NCBI RefSeq assembly: GCF_024763615.1
Contig: NC_077223.1
Span: 25,978,001 to 26,042,000, forward strand
Origin: Phlebotomus papatasi
Lineage: Eukaryota; Arthropoda; Insecta; Diptera; Psychodidae
Length of the DNA: 64,000 nucleotides
Reading direction: 5' to 3'
Part shown: piece after piece, positions 59,209 through 64,000 of the stretch
Position numbering within the stretch: the stretch's first letter is position 1
How the letters are laid out: each line of letters opens with the position of its first letter
Notes under the pieces: generated by a model
Database searches by the model: none
Told to the model about the DNA's origin: nothing
What the model saw: the letters and a program-made list of their open reading frames with translations, nothing else
Position numbers and translations under genes: made by a program

Positions 59209-61065
59209 CAGTGCCGGACAAAATTGTACCAATGTTTCAAAAATTTCTATAAAGGATTCAATATCTCAAGATCTAATTTGTATTTTGACTGTATCTTTTA
59301 TTCTTTCGAGAGCTTTATTATAAAGCTAAAAATTGTGCCTTATTAGAATTTTTTAGGAGAAGGACTAATATTTTTGTAGAGCCTTTTAAAAAAAGGATGA
59401 ATTGGTACAATTTTGTCACTTGTACCCAAAAACTACTTTTTGTTCCAAAATTTTATTTTATGAACCATTCACGTAAAAAGGAATTTAATGTAATAACTTC
59501 CGGCTGTTATTAATGCATTTTGCATGAACCCTTCTGGAATTTTTTCACTTACAACCTAAGTAATGGTATATTTGGGTAAAATACGCTCTCAATGAAAAAG
59601 TGTATCAATAAAGGATTTTTGTCCAACAAAATGGCTGCAAAACGTGACGTAGGCCATATCACAGAAATCAGACTACCTATCTAGACACGATCCAGTGGTA
59701 GGACTATCAAATCCGGAATCCAGTCACGGTTTTTTACTATTTATTATTGTATATGGTCGAAAAATTCGCGTTCGGCGAGGTCTAAACTAAACTATTGGCT
59801 AGCCTTTTAAAGTAATCAAAATCGATATCCTAAGCAACATCAGCTTCAGGGTATGATAACTAAGTCATGAATTACCCGGTTGAATAGCCTATATACCCTA
59901 TATATTCAAAAAGCAGCGAAATTATTTATAAAGATTTTACGAACAGCTGTAGTATCATAAATTTTAATACCAAAATCGGCCGATAGGGCTGTAAGACCAT
60001 GGAAATATTTAATATAGTGCGAAAATATGTAAAATAACCACCTGGGATCGAAAAGATATTGAAAAATCTTAAGGAATGTTGGTTTAATTGACGAATTGTA
60101 AAATTAGTTGAAAACTGTTTTAGTGTCTTTTACATTTCGTTCTCTTTCTCTGTATCACATGTCATTTAGCCAAGTATTTTATGATTCAGTTATCATGTTT
60201 TAAAGATGATGTTGCTTAGGATATCGATTTTGATTACTTTAAAAGGCTAGCCAATAGTTTAGAGATCTAGCCGAAAGCGAATTTTTCACCTAAATACAGC
60301 AATAAATGGTAATAAACTGTGAAAGGAGTCCGGATTTGATAGTCCTACCACTGGATCACGTCTAGATACGTAGTCTGATTTCTGTGATATGGCCTACGTC
60401 ATGTTTTGCAGCCATTTTGTTGGACCAAAATCCGTTATTGATACACTTTTTCATATAAGAGCGTATTTTACTCAAATATACCATTACTTAGGATATAAGT
60501 GAAAAAATTCCAGAAGTGTTCATTCAAAATGCATTAATAACAGCCGGAAGTTATTACATTAAATTCCTTTTTACGTAAATAGTTCGTAAAATAAAATTTT
60601 AGAACAAAAAGTAACGTTTGGGTACAAGTGACAAAATTGCACCAATTCATTCTTTTTTTAAAAGGCTCTACAAAAATATTAGTCCTTCTCCTAAAAAATT
60701 CTAATAAGGCACAATTTTTAGCTTTATAATAAGGCTCTCTAAACAAAAAAGTTTCAATCAAAATATAAATTAGATCTTGAGATATTGAATCCTTTAGGGG
60801 AAAGTGCTCTCCCTTCGAACGTAAATGCCTTTGAATGCTTTGAATAATGTGAATTTCTTTTGTTTTTCGTAAGAGATTTATACTAAATTATCATGGAATT
60901 ATCAACAAATGATGACAAATCAACTGATATTTAATAGAAATGTGTATAAGTCTTTTAAGAAAACTGAAAGAAAATTCACATTATTCGAAGGCATGAACGT
61001 TCGAAGGGAGAGCACTTTCCCCTATAGAGATTTTTGAAGCATTGGTACAATTTTGCCCGTCACTG
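59209..61065. mobile_element. 1.86-kb TA-target element made of two long inverted arms
   Basis: Left end CAGTGCCGGACAAAATTGTA and right end inverted (TACAATTTTGCCCGTCACTG), TA at 59207-59208 and 61066-61067. The arms match over about 650-700 bases: 59209-59880 pairs with 60175-61065, a 226-bp MITE being inserted in the right arm. The ~300-base centre (AAATTATTTATAAAG ...) is unpaired. Frames on either arm mirror each other and are not genes. Transcription through it would give a long hairpin. Confidence 0.85.
60797..61022. mobile_element. TA-target MITE nested in the right palindrome arm
   Basis: Ends GGGGAAAGTGCTCTCCCTTC and the inverted GAAGGGAGAGCACTTTCCCC, TA at 60795-60796 and 61023-61024. 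The left arm of the palindrome gives the empty site (CTATAAAGG), confirming a TA duplication. Confidence 0.9.
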
Positions 61066-61405
61066 TAGCTTAAATTCTTTAAGATTTATTTCTAAAACAT
61101 TTGTTAAAATAAAATCAAAGAAAAAAAGTTAAATCCGTATAATCCTGGCAGTGATTGAAGTTATAAATTACAGAAATATTTGTAATTATGCTCTACAAAA
61201 TCATTTCCACGAACATTTTCATTAAATTAATAAAATAATTTTTTAACTTTGAAAATTGAGAATAACTATGCAAAATTTGGAGATAAACGTAGTAAGCACC
61301 GGGAGCCTCGATAACAAATGGAATACAAATTGTTTTCAATGCGTGCCAAAGTAATTTTCTGGGTAAGTTCCTCAAAAAGTAAATTCATTGAGTAATTATT
61401 AAATA

Positions 61406-61832
61406 GGGTAAGTGTGCCAAATTTCGGCATAGTTGCATGCAAGCGTCAAAGTCTCAAGTTTTAAATGTAATATTTTAAATTCAAATTGATTTCTTTTATT
61501 CTTTCTTCTTAAAGAATGTTGCTTGGAACCTTGTAAAGAGTTTACCATCTTTATTTACTCTATAATCATTCTCAATATATTTTAAAATGCATAAAAATAT
61601 AGACATAGCTTTGGTGCCCTATTTCGGCCACCTTCTTTCTCATAGTTCCTTGCCCTTCGGGAATTCTTCCAATGTCTTTTTCACGTCATCTCGTTTGTCG
61701 AAGCTACATTTTTTGTTATTCTTTTGCATTGTATAATCTCTAGAGTACGTAAAATCTAAAAGTTCATGGAAATTCGAGGAACAAAAAAGGTGGCCGAAAT
61801 TGCAAGCTGGCCGGAATTTGGTACACTTACCC
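61406..61832. mobile_element. Family B MITE copy 4
   Basis: 427 bp, TA at 61404-61405 and 61833-61834. Same internal order as copies 1 and 2. Confidence 0.85.
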
Positions 61833-61839
61833 TAAATAA

Positions 61840-62029
61840 TATATTTTTGGTTATTTTCACGAAACTAAAAGAGCGGGAAAAAATACAAAAATATGAATAT
61901 TTCCGTTAAATCATCGGGTAACACTACGCGATCGTCAAGTTTATTTTTTGTTCGTGAGATTCGTGCAGAAAAAAGGCGCGATGATATCAGCTGATCGCGA
62001 TTTTCAGGATTGTCTGTATTTTTTACCTA
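61840..62029. other. Flank before the putative 5' UTR exon
   Basis: Contains the overlapping palindromes GCGATGATATCAGCTGATCGCG near 61978-61999, possibly regulatory for the block at 62030. Confidence 0.25.
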
Positions 62030-62960
62030 CTTGAGACCAAGATTTCCAGAAGATTATCCATGGGGTTGTGTCAGATTGTGGTTAAAGTGAAAAAGAATTC
62101 CCATGGAGCTTCATGAGGCCACCGCGGTAGCGCTGAAGGTGACATCGACTTCTCATCGATTCGTCTCACCTGCCACAGGTGCGAAGTAGTCTCGATTCCC
62201 AGTCATTTTGTGCCTTCAGTCTGTCTCACCCTCTCCTCGGACACGTAGCAATTCCAAAAAGTAGTGAAGCCCCCAAGTGAGTGGCAATTTGCTAAAGTTC
62301 ACAGTGATTGCGCCTTCATTGAGACCTTCTCACCTGTGTGCTGCCCCAAATTTTTACCTGTGATACTTTGAAGAGAACACTCAGTTTTCCCAGTAAAAAC
62401 GCCCGGAATTCCCGTGGACAGTGGAGTGTGTGTGTGTGTTGGACGCAAAGTGCATTGAAACTTGAGCAATTCCATTAAATATAATGACGATTCCGCTTCG
62501 ATGCCTTTAGTGAGAAGTTGGAAGGCTTGTTTTCTAGACATTTCTACCTAAAAAAAAAGAGCTTAGTGTGCAACAAGTGTTTCGAGACACTCATAAAAGA
62601 GCCTAACGGTACCTGTTGCGTCCGGACACTTTTTTTTATTAGCCTTTTGACACGTGTGTCAAGCTAAAAGTCCTTGCCTGTGGCTCCTGGTGATCATCCG
62701 TGAGATTAAGTAGTGGGAAATGTGTAAAAAGCATCTTCGTGGCATCTGAAGTGCTTCATCCCGGACGCGAGAGTAAGACGAATTGACCAAGACACCTCTG
62801 CCGTGGACAATTTCTCTTCAAGCCACTTCAATCTTCTTTGGGTGTGTATTGGAAAACCGACGGTGTTACAGTGTGACGCAAAATGTTCATTTTTATTTAA
62901 ATCCAGGGATTCAGTCTCAGAGATCCCGGGATGTTTCCTAATCCCTGCCCGTAAAGTGAT
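62030..62960 (+). other. Putative first (5' UTR) exon and promoter of a downstream gene
   Basis: This is a GC-richer, non-repetitive block with the texture of insect 5' UTR: many short unconnected CAGTG/AAGTG words, a (GT)n run at ~62428-62438, several short upstream frames and no long ORF. No coding exon follows before the window ends, so a gene with a long first intron is inferred. Plus strand is favoured by texture only. An 80-residue minus-strand frame (62541-62299) looks fortuitous. Confidence 0.4.
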
Positions 62961-63801
62961 CTTCTGACTAGAGGTTTAGCCTTGTTCCTTGTCTTGTCTA
63001 TTTAATATCAAAATAATATAAAATATTCTTTGCATTTAAGATTAAATCCTTATTAAAATTCTTTTGAAAACCTATTTTATTAATTTACTAAAAAAGTTAA
63101 ATCGTTTGGCTAAACTGGGCTAAACCTTATGTCAGAAAATCATTTAGAATCTTAAAAAAATAAAATAAAATATTTTATTTAAGAAATTATCCGCAAAACT
63201 AAAGTTCAATCTTAAAAAAAAAAACAGAAAAAATAACTTTAAAATGAGTATTTCTAATTTTCTTTTATTCTTCAAAAATATCCAAACGTGAAAATATCTT
63301 TCAAGTTCATTTGCGGCTTGATACAGACATTTTCTATCGATTCTGTGGAATTTTATTGGCAATTGAGACTTCTGTTTAGCTTTCGAATATCTTATCATCG
63401 CCAGTATCTTATCTAAAATATCCCCAAAATTCGTTAGTATATTTAGATATTTTTTATCAAGTGGGGCAAAATTTTAAATTAATTTTGATCATTTTGATAC
63501 ATTTCATTCGTTAACCATTATTTACATGCAATTAAATATTTTGGCATGTAAAATATTTTAACTTAATGCCTTTTCTGATTGGCTGGATCTTGACAGCCTT
63601 CAAAATCATTCAAATTTCCGACTAATCAACAGATTGGGATTTAATTAATTGAAATCTCTACTAAAAATTGCATTTTACAGCTGAAATAAACTTCTTCAAT
63701 ACGTTTTTACGGCATTTAGAATAATAAGGAAATTGTCAAAGTAATCACCTAAATAGGTTATAAATGGCTTCTGCACACTTTTTTAGATCAAGAAGATTTA
63801 A
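62961..63801. other. AT-rich tail of the window
   Basis: Presumed intron of the gene starting near 62 kb. No repeat from elsewhere in the window and no convincing ORF. Confidence 0.25.
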
Positions 63802-63805
63802 TTAA

Positions 63806-64000
63806 CCCTTTAAGGACGATTGGAACACCGGTGTCCCATAAAAAAACAATTTTTCCTGACTACCTAAAGATATTTTTTCCCTATATTTGCACGTAATTGC
63901 AAAGTAGAAGGTTGAAAGGATCTAGGATATTTTTTGCAAGTCTTCAGCTATTTGCTTATATAGTAAATTTTCAAGCTCAAAACTGACGATTTTTTAAATT
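63806..64000. mobile_element. Left end of a TTAA-target element running out of the window
   Basis: TTAA (63802-63805) is followed by CCCTTTAAGGACGATTGG and the near-palindrome ACACCGGTGTCCC, resembling piggyBac-type ends. The right end is not visible. Confidence 0.4.

Noticed and set aside
60534..60761. 75-codon minus-strand ORF
   Set aside because: It lies in an arm of the transposon palindrome and is mirrored by the other arm.
62299..62541. 80-codon minus-strand ORF
   Set aside because: No recognisable motif; includes a (GT)n run; opposite to the likely UTR strand.
1..64000. CRISPR arrays, bacterial operons or viral genes
   Set aside because: No regular repeat-spacer arrays, no prokaryotic gene arrangement and no viral-type ORFs; the genes are spliced and eukaryotic.

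Overview
The window is AT-rich eukaryotic nuclear DNA with spliced genes (GT-AG introns), very long repeat-filled introns and many small inverted-repeat transposons. The protein genes resemble dipteran orthologues most closely; for example, eIF3b assembles to 690 residues and LIS-1 matches the insect form. A nematoceran fly such as a sand fly or mosquito relative is likely, but the species is inferred, not shown.

Layout: 1-3.8 kb holds repeats only. From 3.85 to 34.99 kb lies Lis-1 on the minus strand: coding exons at 3848-4043, 4122-4277, 4687-4822, 8515-9150 and 20037-20074, and a probable non-coding first exon near 34516-34990. Its last ~24 codons lie outside the window or were missed. Its introns (about 10.9 and 14.2 kb) are packed with transposons. 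METTL16 (35845-37289, plus) starts divergently from the Lis-1 first exon. A degenerate repeat field (37.4-40.9 kb) separates it from GLE1 (41312-43282, minus). GLE1 is head to head with eIF3b (47203-58192, plus), and the space between their start codons is occupied almost entirely by a nested transposon complex (43425-46894). After eIF3b come a 1.86-kb transposon palindrome (59209-61065) and a GC-richer block (62.0-62.96 kb) that looks like the first, non-coding exon of another plus-strand gene.

The four genes are housekeeping genes: LIS-1 (dynein regulation), METTL16 (U6/SAM-related m6A methyltransferase), GLE1 (mRNA export and translation) and eIF3b (translation initiation scaffold).

The main novelty is in the repeats. 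Several families can be delimited from sequence alone by terminal inverted repeats (TIRs), target-site duplications (TSDs) and natural empty sites: a TAA/TTA-target (PIF/Harbinger-like) MITE family; many TA-target (Tc1/mariner/pogo-like) families; TTAA-target (piggyBac-like) elements; a tRNA-derived SINE; an ORF1-only LINE copy; a broken Tc1 transposase gene cut at a TTAA site; and inverted minisatellite arrays resembling foldback elements. Several are nested two or three deep, giving a readable order of insertions.
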